DNA of 20,829 bases from a virus, in IMG/VR virus record IMGVR_UViG_3300046504_000089, positions 1 to 20,829 of that record; one strand, 5' to 3'. Positions 5,834 to 12,250 of this stretch are shown one piece after another; position 1 is the stretch's first letter, and each line of letters begins with the position of its first letter. The translations under genes were made by a program, and so were the position numbers. The notes below the pieces were generated by a model, which was not told the DNA's origin, searched no databases, and saw nothing but the letters and a program-made list of their open reading frames with translations.

Positions 5834-6433
5834 CTATTCTCCTTTGAACTGCTTCAGCCGCTTGAACACCGTGGTTCGGCTCACCTTTAGAATCCCGGCC
5901 ATCTCCGAAAGGCTGAATCCCTTCTTACGCATATCGCGGAGCTTCGATTCCTGAATCTCGACCGGCTTCCTTCCCCAGCGCTTCCCGCCGGTCCTGACCC
6001 GTGAAACTCCCGCCTTGACCCGTTCACTGAGCCTGGAGCGTTCGAGCTTGGCGACAGCCGCCAGAATGCCCAATACGGCCTCTCTGAAGGGGCCCAACGT
6101 GTCGAGGTACTGTTCCTGGAGGCTGAGGAACTGGATACCCGCCTGGTCAAGCTCCTTGAGCCTATGCAAGGTCTCGTAGACGCCTTCCCGGCTGAAGCGA
6201 TCGAGACTCCAGAACAGGAGCACGTCGAAAGGCTTCTTCGGCTTCTGGATGTCTTGGAAGAGCTTCTGGAACTGCTCCCGGGGTTTACCGCCGGCCGACT
6301 CGCGGTCTTCGTACACCCGAACGATCTTCCATTTCTTCTCGCGGGCGAACTCGCGGAGTTGCAGGAGTTGGTTCTCGGGGTCTTGTCCGAGGTTGCGAGT
6401 CGAAACGCGGGCGTACAACGCGCATTTGGTCAT
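5834..6433 (-). CDS. Small serine recombinase (resolvase/invertase family)
   Basis: The protein is 199 residues. The N-terminal catalytic domain has YARVST with the nucleophile Ser11, then VYEDRESAGG, LLFWSLDRFSREG (about residues 72-84) and a long E-helix with ERSRLSERVKAG. A C-terminal HTH of the Hin/resolvase type follows (LSEMAGILKVSRTTVFKRL). The length fits resolvases and invertases, not large serine integrases. It would cut and rejoin DNA through a phosphoserine link, giving inversion or resolution. I see no clear inverted recombination sites in the window. The start shares ATGA with a 19-codon reading frame and lacks an own Shine-Dalgarno, so translation is probably coupled. The C-terminus lies in a 32-bp repeat and may have been rewritten (KGE-stop instead of KGDNS-stop). 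Confidence 0.95.
   Translation of the reverse strand: MTKCALYARVSTRNLGQDPENQLLQLREFAREKKWKIVRVYEDRESAGGKPREQFQKLFQDIQKPKKPFDVLLFWSLDRFSREGVYETLHRLKELDQAGIQFLSLQEQYLDTLGPFREAVLGILAAVAKLERSRLSERVKAGVSRVRTGGKRWGRKPVEIQESKLRDMRKKGFSLSEMAGILKVSRTTVFKRLKQFKGE
5841..5872. repeat. 32-bp direct repeat, copy 2, within recombinase 3' end
   Basis: This copy encodes the current C-terminus of the recombinase. The identical copy at 5,282-5,313 no longer belongs to a gene with its own start. Confidence 0.9.
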
Positions 6434-6489
6434 TTTGTCTTGGCGGACTGGACGTGCTCGATGGCGTCGAGGCGGTGTTTAAGAGTCAT
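6430..6489 (-). CDS. 19-residue bridging reading frame
   Basis: A 19-codon frame begins MTLKHRLDAIEH and is linked at both ends by ATGA overlaps, with the stop of the upstream gene and with the start of the serine recombinase. It fills exactly the 52 nt that otherwise separate these genes, so ribosomes could pass from one gene to the next without release. The peptide could be functional, or the frame could simply be a translational bridge that sets recombinase levels. Confidence 0.45.
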   Translation of the reverse strand: MTLKHRLDAIEHVQSAKTK

Positions 6490-6785
6490 CCCATCCGAAT
6501 CTGAATCTGCCCACCCTTGCGTGAGACCGTGGCCTGAGTCCACCTGGCGGGGATGGCGGAGGGGCCGGGGTTATGTGCTAACTTCTGCAATCTGGCCTGT
6601 GCCGGGTCGATCTCCATATTCTTCGGATCGGTGATGATATTGTAGAAAATGTCCAGTTCCGCATCGTTCAGCTTGGCTTCGGCTTGGTGGCGGATGTGCT
6701 GGGCAGTTGAAAGGTCGGCGGATTTGTACGCTTTCACGTAGCGTTTTGCAACTCCGGCGGCAGAAGGAGTTTTTGACCGTCTCAT
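6486..6785 (-). CDS. Hypothetical helical protein
   Basis: The protein is 99 residues, with a basic N-terminus and two amphipathic helices (VAKRYVKAYKSADLSTAQ, EAKLNDAELDIFYNII), then a proline-containing tail. The start shares ATGA with the upstream stop, and the stop shares ATGA with the 19-codon frame before the recombinase. It could be an accessory DNA-binding factor, but nothing in the sequence proves this. Not recognised. Confidence 0.75.
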   Translation of the reverse strand: MRRSKTPSAAGVAKRYVKAYKSADLSTAQHIRHQAEAKLNDAELDIFYNIITDPKNMEIDPAQARLQKLAHNPGPSAIPARWTQATVSRKGGQIQIRMG

Positions 6786-7129
6786 TGTTCTATTGGCCTC
6801 CCTTGATATAAGTTGATGCCCGCCTTTAGAATCTCCCGCATAGTTCGGCTTTGCGGATCATCTCCAAATGTGTTGATCGTTAATGGTCCGTCTTTCCCTT
6901 GATCGCTGATCGCGTCCATCAGAAGCATGTCGTTGTACACCACTTCCATCATCTCGACTGTGACCGCATGATTCTGGCGACTGACAAACAAGACCGATTT
7001 CTGATCCGGGTTTCCTGGCAGGTGAACGAAGGGTGTGCCTTTAAGGGCTTCGGCGCGCGCAACCCGGCGTAGAGCTTCCTCTGTGCTTTTGCAGCGGTAA
7101 ACAATACGCACTGATTTAGTTCTAAACAT
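6782..7129 (-). CDS. Hypothetical protein
   Basis: This 115-residue protein begins with a beta-rich stretch (SVRIVYRCKSTEEALRRVA) followed by an alpha/beta pattern. It contains LPGNPDQ at about residues 37-43, a string also present in the protein at 7,859-8,200. The match is too short to prove common ancestry. The stop overlaps the next start by ATGA. There is a 44-nt gap upstream and no strong Shine-Dalgarno. Not recognised. Confidence 0.75.
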   Translation of the reverse strand: MFRTKSVRIVYRCKSTEEALRRVARAEALKGTPFVHLPGNPDQKSVLFVSRQNHAVTVEMMEVVYNDMLLMDAISDQGKDGPLTINTFGDDPQSRTMREILKAGINLYQGRPIEQ

Positions 7130-7173
7130 CTCGTATGTTTAAGCCACCAGTATACCCAACTTGTGACCGAAGA

Positions 7174-7581
7174 TCATGGCAACCACCCGTCGTACCAGGT
7201 GGCCGCCGTTGGGAACTGCGGTTTATCCGAATACGGATGCCGCTTTCCAAGGGGCAGTTCCCCATTCACGTTTCCTGCCGTGCTCCACCACCTGGCTCTT
7301 GTGAAACTGCGATGATGCGATTCAGGAGCTTTTGATGGCGTACACGGTGCGGCTGCTTCGGCAACTGCAATAGTCGGCTTGGTGATTCGCAGTGGGCGGT
7401 GTTCTGGCTTAAAAAATCGGCGCCTCAGAAAACCTAAATCCAGTAAACGGGGTTTCGGGGATGATACCGGAGATGGATGCCCGAGCGTTGGCCGCAGTAT
7501 GCCCTCAGCCGATGACGGATACGGAATCTCCTTCGTTGACCACGGCTGCATTACGGGTCGTACTAGCGCACTTGCGTTCAT
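7174..7581 (-). CDS. Proline-rich hypothetical protein
   Basis: I accept this 135-residue frame because its ATG at 7,581 forms an ATGA overlap with the stop of the upstream gene, as throughout the operon, and because without it about 400 nt of the operon would be empty. An ATG at 7,593 is an alternative. The protein is rich in proline, serine and arginine, with a tail containing YSDKPQFPTAATWYDGW that looks like genuine protein sequence. It is probably largely disordered. No family is recognised, and the composition leaves some doubt. Confidence 0.55.
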   Translation of the reverse strand: MNASALVRPVMQPWSTKEIPYPSSAEGILRPTLGHPSPVSSPKPRLLDLGFLRRRFFKPEHRPLRITKPTIAVAEAAAPCTPSKAPESHHRSFTRARWWSTAGNVNGELPLGKRHPYSDKPQFPTAATWYDGWLP

Positions 7582-7862
7582 TCCGCCACCCATTCAACCT
7601 TCCGCCGCGCTCTCGAGACCGGCTTCAGTTTCCGAACCCAGCAGACAAAGCAGCACCACCAGCAGAGCAACACCCATCGGACGTAGAACTGTTCGCCCTT
7701 GTCGTCACGGATGAGGTTTCCAAGCCCGTGATCTTCGCGGGTCTCTCCGACTGGTTCCGTGAACCCGATGTAGTAGCCCTCGGACTTCCAACCGAGCTTG
7801 TGTTTGCAGATCAGCACGATTTCACCGGGCCGGGGGTCGAAGGTGTCTGGTTCTTTGGTCAT
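7578..7862 (-). CDS. Hypothetical protein with odd hydrophobic C-terminal part
   Basis: Using the ATG at 7,862 (ATGA overlap with the upstream stop, GAGGGA before it), the protein has 94 residues. The N-terminal two thirds look globular and beta-rich (GEIVLICKHKLGWKSEGYYIGF) and resemble short phage proteins with an SH3-like barrel, though I cannot name the family. The C-terminal third contains a Trp/Cys-rich run (WVLLCWWCCFVCWV) that could be a membrane helix but is unusual; another frame over the same bases gives a normal Leu/Val helix. A longer start at 7,946 is less likely because it overlaps the preceding gene widely. Confidence 0.7.
   Translation of the reverse strand: MTKEPDTFDPRPGEIVLICKHKLGWKSEGYYIGFTEPVGETREDHGLGNLIRDDKGEQFYVRWVLLCWWCCFVCWVRKLKPVSRARRKVEWVAE
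7594..7677 (-). CDS. Possible nested 27-residue membrane or signal-like peptide
   Basis: In a frame shifted relative to the surrounding 94-residue gene, an ATG at 7,677 opens 27 codons with a strong hydrophobic core (ALLVVLLCLLG) followed by an acidic tail. The stop abuts another in-frame ATG (7,593). In the host frame the same DNA encodes an odd Trp/Cys-rich stretch, the kind of sequence that appears when a Leu/Val helix is read out of frame. No Shine-Dalgarno is evident. It could be a real nested peptide, or it could signal a frameshift in the larger gene. Confidence 0.25.
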   Translation of the reverse strand: MGVALLVVLLCLLGSETEAGLESAAEG

Positions 7863-8200
7863 CGTCCATCCCTCTTGAGAATGAGTGCCCGCATGTAGAT
7901 GCACAGTTCCACGGATTTCTGATAGGCGGATATTAGCGCATCGCACCCATCGTTTGGCAGCCGCCGGTTCCTGTGTTTCACAGACCCCATGGTGTGTGGG
8001 GCACTTGACATCTCGTTGTCAAAATCCCAGATGTCGGCTATCACCAACCCCGATACCGTAGAGAAGCAGTCGGCCTGATCTGGGTTGCCTGGTAGTGCGG
8101 TCGGTTTCGGTTGTGGTGCGTTCAACCCTTTTGCAGCCGCCAGGTCGAACTCGGTTTTCGAGAACACTCCGGTCGGATCGGGATTGGCGGGCTGGCTCAT
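7859..8200 (-). CDS. Hypothetical protein
   Basis: This 113-residue protein has a polar N-terminus, then LPGNPDQADCF (about residues 37-47), a hydrophobic strand (VSGLVIADIWDF) and a C-terminal helix. The LPGNPDQ string is shared with the 115-residue protein at 6,782. The start overlaps the stop of the upstream zinc-binding gene by ATGA, and the stop overlaps the next gene by ATGA. No function assigned. Confidence 0.75.
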   Translation of the reverse strand: MSQPANPDPTGVFSKTEFDLAAAKGLNAPQPKPTALPGNPDQADCFSTVSGLVIADIWDFDNEMSSAPHTMGSVKHRNRRLPNDGCDALISAYQKSVELCIYMRALILKRDGR

Positions 8201-8463
8201 GTCTTTCTCTTTCCAAGCACAATTTCTCCTACATTGCCGGGCACATACCCTATAGATGGGACAAGAGAGACCACTCCGTCAACGGACATAGCCTTGGCTT
8301 CTTCCAGGCTTCGCTGCATATTGGCCTTCGTTTCAGCGATGCGCTCTGGTGTGGATCTGGCACACGGATAACAGATCGGAGCGCCGTCTGGTCCGTAGGG
8401 CCGCAAACATTCAACTTCACTACGTGCCTCGCAATAGCAACATTTCTTCGCGGTTTGGCTCAT
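8197..8463 (-). CDS. Small zinc-finger-like protein
   Basis: From the ATG at 8,463 the protein has 88 residues. It contains CCYCEARSEVEC followed by ICYPCA, two cysteine pairs about 20 residues apart, consistent with a zinc ribbon or treble clef. A helical segment follows (TPERIAETKANMQRSLEEAK) and then a hydrophobic C-terminal part. Start and stop both use ATGA overlaps with neighbours. The frame is open upstream to 8,580, but that part covers the preceding gene. A DNA- or RNA-binding role is plausible; the family is unknown. Confidence 0.75.
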   Translation of the reverse strand: MSQTAKKCCYCEARSEVECLRPYGPDGAPICYPCARSTPERIAETKANMQRSLEEAKAMSVDGVVSLVPSIGYVPGNVGEIVLGKRKT

Positions 8464-8828
8464 CGTATCAACCCCGTGAAGTTCCTCATCCCCATCCGGG
8501 CGCCCGCGGTCGTGCCGTGGACTGGGCAGGTGGTCAAGTTCGTTGCGACTCCGCCGGTCGCGTTCCGCAAGCATCGGCATTCCGAGTTTCCGATATACTC
8601 GCGCTTCATCCCGAGGTACGCTTTCATCGCTACGCTCCGCTGGGGCTCTGCCAAATTCAAGGCTGAGGTGTCCCCCAGGATGGCCAGGATGGCTCTGTAG
8701 AGGGTCAGGTAGTCCCTCTCATAGCCGCCTCGGAGGATCTCGTCCCGGATGTGCTCGGCGTCGGATCGCGTGCGGATGCAGCCACCTGCACACATTTTTA
8801 CGAGGAGGGCGGGGTCGATGTCGTTCAT
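8460..8828 (-). CDS. Hypothetical cysteine-containing protein
   Basis: The protein is 122 residues. The first half is helical (AEHIRDEILRGGYERDYLTLYRA) and the second half contains CRC (about 84-86) and CPVH, a possible metal site. ATGA overlaps link it to both neighbours. The upstream gene supplies coupling, as there is no clear independent Shine-Dalgarno. I do not recognise it. Confidence 0.75.
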   Translation of the reverse strand: MNDIDPALLVKMCAGGCIRTRSDAEHIRDEILRGGYERDYLTLYRAILAILGDTSALNLAEPQRSVAMKAYLGMKREYIGNSECRCLRNATGGVATNLTTCPVHGTTAGARMGMRNFTGLIR

Positions 8829-9097
8829 GTCTTTTTCTTTGGATTACGGTGAAAGCCTGGCCGGCGTCTGTATGCGTAATAGGGTTCGTAAGCCTTTTCG
8901 GCTGCTTTAATATCTGCGACTGCCTTTGGAAGCACATCGTTTGCAAAGTCAAGGATCGCAGGCATGTCTTCTTCGTTGTACCCATATCCGCGCTTGAGGC
9001 TTTCAGCGATGCCGTAGCGGAGGATGTCCAGCCAGATTTGCGCCCGCGTCCTATTTTCGAGCGCCTCTGTTCGCTTGGGATCTTCTTTACGCTTCAT
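8825..9097 (-). CDS. Hypothetical charged helical protein
   Basis: The protein is 90 residues with a basic N-terminus, a long central helical stretch (FANDVLPKAVADIKAAEKAY) and a lysine-rich C-terminus (HRNPKKKT), which could favour nucleic-acid contact. AGGAGAT lies upstream at good spacing, giving an independent ribosome-binding site after a 70-nt gap. The stop overlaps the next start by ATGA. Not recognised. Confidence 0.78.
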   Translation of the reverse strand: MKRKEDPKRTEALENRTRAQIWLDILRYGIAESLKRGYGYNEEDMPAILDFANDVLPKAVADIKAAEKAYEPYYAYRRRPGFHRNPKKKT

Positions 9098-9121
9098 CTT
9101 TCATCTCCTGTCTGTTGGGCG

Positions 9122-9144
9122 GCGGGACCGCAGATCGGCCCCGC
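9122..9144 (-). promoter_or_regulatory. Intergenic hairpin
   Basis: GCGGG-A-CCG / CGG-C-CCCGC with a 5-nt loop forms a 9-bp stem with one mismatch in the 70-nt gap between two genes of the operon. It lacks a T-run, so it is more likely an RNA-processing or stability element, or a partial attenuator, than a terminator. Confidence 0.35.
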
Positions 9145-9166
9145 TCCTGTGTTCTGATGTTTCCGC

Positions 9167-9415
9167 TTATGCCGGCGTTCCCGGAGCCGGAGTCGCCGGG
9201 GTCTCGCTGTCGAGTTCTGTCAAGCCGGATACGGTGCCTTCGAGTTGGGTCACTGCGGCGTCGATCGCCGCCAGTTGTGCGGGGTCCGTGATCTGGGCCC
9301 TGAGCGCCTCGATCTCCGCTTTCAGATTCTGGATGTCGCTGCGTAGCCCTTCGGCGGCGGTGGCGAGATTGGCCTTGAGGGTGTCGATCCTCGCGGCGAG
9401 TTGCTGTAACGTCAT
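9167..9415 (-). CDS. Coiled-coil protein
   Basis: Starting at the ATG at 9,415 gives 82 residues with clear heptad repeats (LQQLAARIDTLKANL, LRSDIQNLKAEIEALRAQI), predicting a coiled coil over about residues 2-60. The tail is low-complexity Pro/Ala/Thr (PATPAPGTPA). AAAGGA lies upstream. Such proteins in phages often oligomerise or act as scaffolds for partners; nothing more specific can be said. A TTG/ATG start further upstream would overlap the neighbour and lengthen the N-terminus without homology support. Confidence 0.78.
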   Translation of the reverse strand: MTLQQLAARIDTLKANLATAAEGLRSDIQNLKAEIEALRAQITDPAQLAAIDAAVTQLEGTVSGLTELDSETPATPAPGTPA

Positions 9416-9434
9416 AATGATTGTTGTCCTTTCC

Positions 9435-9677
9435 TTACTCCATCGGTGTTTCCAACAGTTGAACATAGACGCTCCTTCGAGTTGCGTCTTCGGCTGCTTC
9501 TACGCACATCTGGGCGGCGGTCCCGAGCATGGACGATTGTGGTATCTGCTTCGCTTTGTACGAGCGCATCAGGTTCCCCCATGCTACCGCGAACCGCTTG
9601 TTTTCGATTCGGCAACGGTCGCAGAGCTTCTTCTTCGGCTGGACCTTTCGTTTTCCGCAATCGGGGCAGAGCCGCAT
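9435..9677 (-). CDS. Zinc-ribbon protein
   Basis: This 80-residue protein begins with CPDCGKRKVQPKKKLCDRC (residues 4-22), a four-cysteine zinc ribbon in which the pairs are separated by 12 residues. The remainder is helical and basic. GGAGATG lies just upstream, inside the end of the preceding gene, with only 1 nt between that stop and this start. Likely a nucleic-acid-binding accessory protein, by analogy with other short phage zinc ribbons. Confidence 0.8.
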   Translation of the reverse strand: MRLCPDCGKRKVQPKKKLCDRCRIENKRFAVAWGNLMRSYKAKQIPQSSMLGTAAQMCVEAAEDATRRSVYVQLLETPME

Positions 9678-9678
9678 G

Positions 9679-10098
9679 TCATCTCCATTGACAGGTCGAT
9701 ACGCCTTGCACTAGGACTGAGCACGCGAGCATCTGCTCGTTGGCCCGGCCCGCGTCGAAAGGTTGATCAGGTGCCGGTGGAGCCGTGGGCATCTGGTACC
9801 GCACTCCTCCAGCCGTGAACCCGTCCTTAAGGCTCAGAATCCCGTCCGATGTTCCGGCTGGGTCCGGCGTCAATTGGAACTGGTTGGGGTCCAGCTTGAA
9901 GTACCAGTAGGGCTGTGGCTGGCCCCGTTTCAGGTTGTCTAAGATTGGGATGCGGAGTCCGATCCAAGGGCCGATCTTCGGCTTGGTCTGGGCCGTGGCC
10001 TTCTCAGTGAAAGTGTCAAGTTCAGACTTGGTTATCATTAACGCGACAAAAAACATTCCAAATACTAAACACCAACCGATCACGCGCTGGGGTGTCAC
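9679..10098 (-). CDS. Membrane-anchored protein with extracytoplasmic domain
   Basis: The start is a GTG at 10,098 with AAGGAGG upstream and a GTGA overlap with the preceding stop. The 139-residue protein has one N-terminal hydrophobic helix (VIGWCLVFGMFFVALMI, about residues 6-22) and a polar remainder with few charged clusters, consistent with a signal anchor and an external domain of about 110 residues. It is the first of three nearby envelope-targeted products (with those at 10,424 and 11,486). A role in blocking superinfection or altering the envelope is possible; the sequence itself shows no domain. Confidence 0.72.
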   Translation of the reverse strand: MTPQRVIGWCLVFGMFFVALMITKSELDTFTEKATAQTKPKIGPWIGLRIPILDNLKRGQPQPYWYFKLDPNQFQLTPDPAGTSDGILSLKDGFTAGGVRYQMPTAPPAPDQPFDAGRANEQMLACSVLVQGVSTCQWR

Positions 10099-10427
10099 GG
10101 TGAGACCTCCTTAACCGGAGCCGCAGCGAGTTCCGCCAACCGCAACTCGACGTACCGCTCTAAGCGTTCGAGAAAGCTTCGCTGGAAGAGGAGTTGCCAT
10201 GCCATCCAAGATTGCTCGGATTCGGCTGAGGGGAACTTCCCATCGGAACACGTCTTCCCGTCTTGCGCTCCCAGATGGCCGCCGTCCACAATTACTACGA
10301 AGTTGTCGTAGTTTCCAAAGGCGAAACCGAGCTTAGGCTTCACTCCGCACACGAGAGCTCCCTGCCCTTCTACGCTGCGGGTCTTCAGAGAGCCCGCCTC
10401 CTCTTCGGTCTTAGCTCGGTTCTTCAT
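10095..10427 (-). CDS. Hypothetical protein
   Basis: I start this gene at the ATG at 10,427 (GGAGAAG upstream, ATGA overlap with the preceding stop), giving 110 residues. The N-terminus is charged, the middle has a beta-rich segment (FAFGNYDNFVVIVDGGHLG), and the C-terminus is helical (QRSFLERLERYVELRLAEL). The frame is open upstream to 10,850, but that portion is proline- and arginine-rich and lies over the neighbour. No family recognised. Confidence 0.7.
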   Translation of the reverse strand: MKNRAKTEEEAGSLKTRSVEGQGALVCGVKPKLGFAFGNYDNFVVIVDGGHLGAQDGKTCSDGKFPSAESEQSWMAWQLLFQRSFLERLERYVELRLAELAAAPVKEVSP

Positions 10428-10762
10428 GGTTTCTTCTCCGTGTTGTAGGTGCCGTTTACGTGGACAGCGTCCATCCCTTGCGGCGCGTCGTCCTTCAGTA
10501 TTCGCAACGCCTCGTCGATTGAGATGCGGACTTCTTCTTTTCCGTTGATGGTCACCAGCAGGAATAAGATGTCGGGCCGGTTCGCGTCCGTAACGATCAG
10601 GTTCAGTTCCAGAAGGCTGGTTTTGGAAGTCGTCGTCGCGTCGATCCGAAAGCCGCGGGTTTCGATGTCGTCTCCCTGCCGTCCGTAGGCTAGGATTGGG
10701 GCGGCTCCTAGAAGGGTGAGTAGAGCCTGGCGCTTGGTCATGCCGGATTTGGTGGTTTGCAT
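10424..10762 (-). CDS. Exported hypothetical protein
   Basis: The ATG at 10,762 has AGGAGA upstream and gives 112 residues. The N-terminus has a signal-peptide pattern: basic KRQ followed by ALLTLLGAAPILAYG, with likely cleavage near residue 27. It resembles a Tat-style leader but lacks the twin arginine. The mature part alternates strands and helices (LLELNLIVTDANRPDILFLLVTI). The gene shares ATGA with the next and is 8 nt from the previous one. Function unknown; probably periplasmic. Confidence 0.73.
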   Translation of the reverse strand: MQTTKSGMTKRQALLTLLGAAPILAYGRQGDDIETRGFRIDATTTSKTSLLELNLIVTDANRPDILFLLVTINGKEEVRISIDEALRILKDDAPQGMDAVHVNGTYNTEKKP

Positions 10763-10770
10763 GGGGTCTC

Positions 10771-11145
10771 CTAAACGATACTGTCGAGGGCGGCGTCGAG
10801 GGTGGCGCCCCGCGCCAACTCCTTGAGATTCCCGTCGTCCACCACAACACCGTCTGGCCACTTGCGGATCATAATAAATTGCTGTTGTTCCAATAGCCGC
10901 TTGATTATATCGTATCGCCGGGCGTCCTCCTGGGCTTCCTTTCGTAGCCGTTCTTCGGCTTGCAGAAGGTATCGCCACCCATCGATCTTTCTGGTGTCGA
11001 GGAGCGCATCCTCTAAAGTGCGGACTGCGGAAGAGAGCCGGGACACTTCTTCGCTGATGGGGTTCAGGTCGTCAGGTGTCAGTAAAATATATTCAGACAC
11101 AGCGGCATGCTCCCCCAGTGTTCGCAATATGAGTTTAGCTGGCAT
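10771..11145 (-). CDS. Phage protein with EDARRY...LDAALD domain
   Basis: The gene starts at the ATG at 11,145, 2 nt after the upstream stop, and encodes 124 residues. An N-terminal strand and coiled-coil region are followed by EDARRY (73-78), IIKRLLE and a terminal RGATLDAALD (112-121). The same arrangement occurs in the 194-residue protein at 12,247. I recall many short phage proteins with a similar RYRxLR...LDxAID layout, function unknown. The two here are therefore likely paralogous in that C-terminal domain. Confidence 0.75.
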   Translation of the reverse strand: MPAKLILRTLGEHAAVSEYILLTPDDLNPISEEVSRLSSAVRTLEDALLDTRKIDGWRYLLQAEERLRKEAQEDARRYDIIKRLLEQQQFIMIRKWPDGVVVDDGNLKELARGATLDAALDSIV

Positions 11146-11147
11146 GG

Positions 11148-11459
11148 TCAGATCCTCTCGCACTGCTCGATCATCTGGACCAGGTGCGCCTGCATCCGCT
11201 TTAGAGCCGAAAACGCCACTTGACATTTCCCGTGATATGCCGCTTCGTCCAGGTGTAGGGTTCTGAGGGTCTCTCCGACGAGCTTGTAGTCTCGCAGGAG
11301 GTCCCCCATGGCCAAGAGTGGATTCAGAGCCGGAGCCTCGACTGCTCTCGGGTCGGATACGTCTTCGTGTGGTTCCGACTGCCGGGTTTTGCGGCGCGGG
11401 TTCGGCTGTGAAGATGTGAGTTCGTTGAACCCTTGAAAGTGTAGAGACTTCATTGGCAT
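11148..11459 (-). CDS. Hypothetical protein
   Basis: The start at 11,459 has GGAG at good distance and gives 103 residues. The first 45 residues are polar and basic (NPRRKTRQSEPHEDV) and probably disordered; the rest is helical (LLAMGDLLRDYKLVGETLRTL, FSALKRMQAHLVQMI). It could be a small helical-bundle protein. The next gene starts 2 nt after its stop. Not recognised. Confidence 0.72.
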   Translation of the reverse strand: MPMKSLHFQGFNELTSSQPNPRRKTRQSEPHEDVSDPRAVEAPALNPLLAMGDLLRDYKLVGETLRTLHLDEAAYHGKCQVAFSALKRMQAHLVQMIEQCERI

Positions 11460-11485
11460 TGTTTGATTCTCCGTTCTCCTGCTCT

Positions 11486-12016
11486 CTAATTCACATTCCG
11501 CGTTGTACCGTACCAAGAGTTTGCAGGTGTGAGGACCGCTGCCGGCTTGGGCACGATGAACTTGAAGTCCTTGGAAGGCTCGAACCCATTGGCCCATCCA
11601 GAGCGATAGTATTTCAGCTTAACCCGCGGCGCCGGCTTCTGCCCGGCCGATTCTTTGTCTTGGGCTTCTGCCAGCCGCACTTTCAGACACGCCACAGATT
11701 CCCAACTGGAAGCGCACGGACCCTTGATTGTGGTAGTTCCGATTGTTGCCACCCAGCCGTAGCCTGAACCGATGCTCAGACCTGATTCTTTGGGGTCGGT
11801 CCATGTGTTATTGCCGGCGTCCGGGTCTCCTTCATCGACCACCAGGTAGAGGCGCTGTATCCGGTCCTCTTCATCTTCCAGAGCTTTAGCAGCTTCCACT
11901 TTGGCCTTTATGGTAGTGGCCAGCCGGGCGGAGTCCTCGGGTTTCAACTGGATCACCAGGGCCGACTGTGCAAACAAGCCGGCCGAAAACACCACCAATG
12001 CGATCAGAGCTTTCAT
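11486..12016 (-). CDS. Exported protein with Sec signal peptide
   Basis: This 176-residue protein has a clear Sec signal (MKALIALVVFSAGLFAQ, cleavage near residue 17). A charged helical region follows (AAKALEDEEDRIQRLY), then a region with GYGWVATIGTTTIKG and two cysteines (about 101 and 109) that could form a disulfide, and a C-terminal part with KLKYYRSGW. GGAG lies just upstream of the ATG. It is probably periplasmic or secreted. The AQ ending is typical of acidobacterial exported proteins in my memory. Function unknown. Confidence 0.78.
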   Translation of the reverse strand: MKALIALVVFSAGLFAQSALVIQLKPEDSARLATTIKAKVEAAKALEDEEDRIQRLYLVVDEGDPDAGNNTWTDPKESGLSIGSGYGWVATIGTTTIKGPCASSWESVACLKVRLAEAQDKESAGQKPAPRVKLKYYRSGWANGFEPSKDFKFIVPKPAAVLTPANSWYGTTRNVN

Positions 12017-12031
12017 GGTTCTCCGTTTCTT

Positions 12032-12250
12032 CTATGCGGGCTTGGCCGCTTTCTTCTGCTTCGGTTCGAGCTTGTCGAGTAGGGTTTGGTACACGGTGGC
12101 TTCTCGCTTCCAAGCATCCGCAACTCCTGGCGCGTGTTCGCTATGGACTCCCCTGGTCTGCTCTTCCATTCGTAGACAGAATGCGATAGCCCGGCGCAGG
12201 GCGCGGGAGATCACCGAGAGCTTGGGGGCGGGGCGGGTGGCTTCGCTCAT
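12032..12250 (-). CDS. Small helical hypothetical protein
   Basis: The protein has 72 residues and is helical throughout (ISRALRRAIAFCLRMEEQ, WKREATVYQTLLDKL) with a lysine-rich tail (KQKKAAKPA). The start shares ATGA with the stop of the 194-residue gene. It could be a DNA-binding or regulatory protein, but there is no specific motif. Confidence 0.73.
   Translation of the reverse strand: MSEATRPAPKLSVISRALRRAIAFCLRMEEQTRGVHSEHAPGVADAWKREATVYQTLLDKLEPKQKKAAKPA

Noticed and set aside
5834-6433. Large serine integrase for phage integration
   Set aside because: Only 199 residues and no large C-terminal domain; it fits the small resolvase/invertase group.
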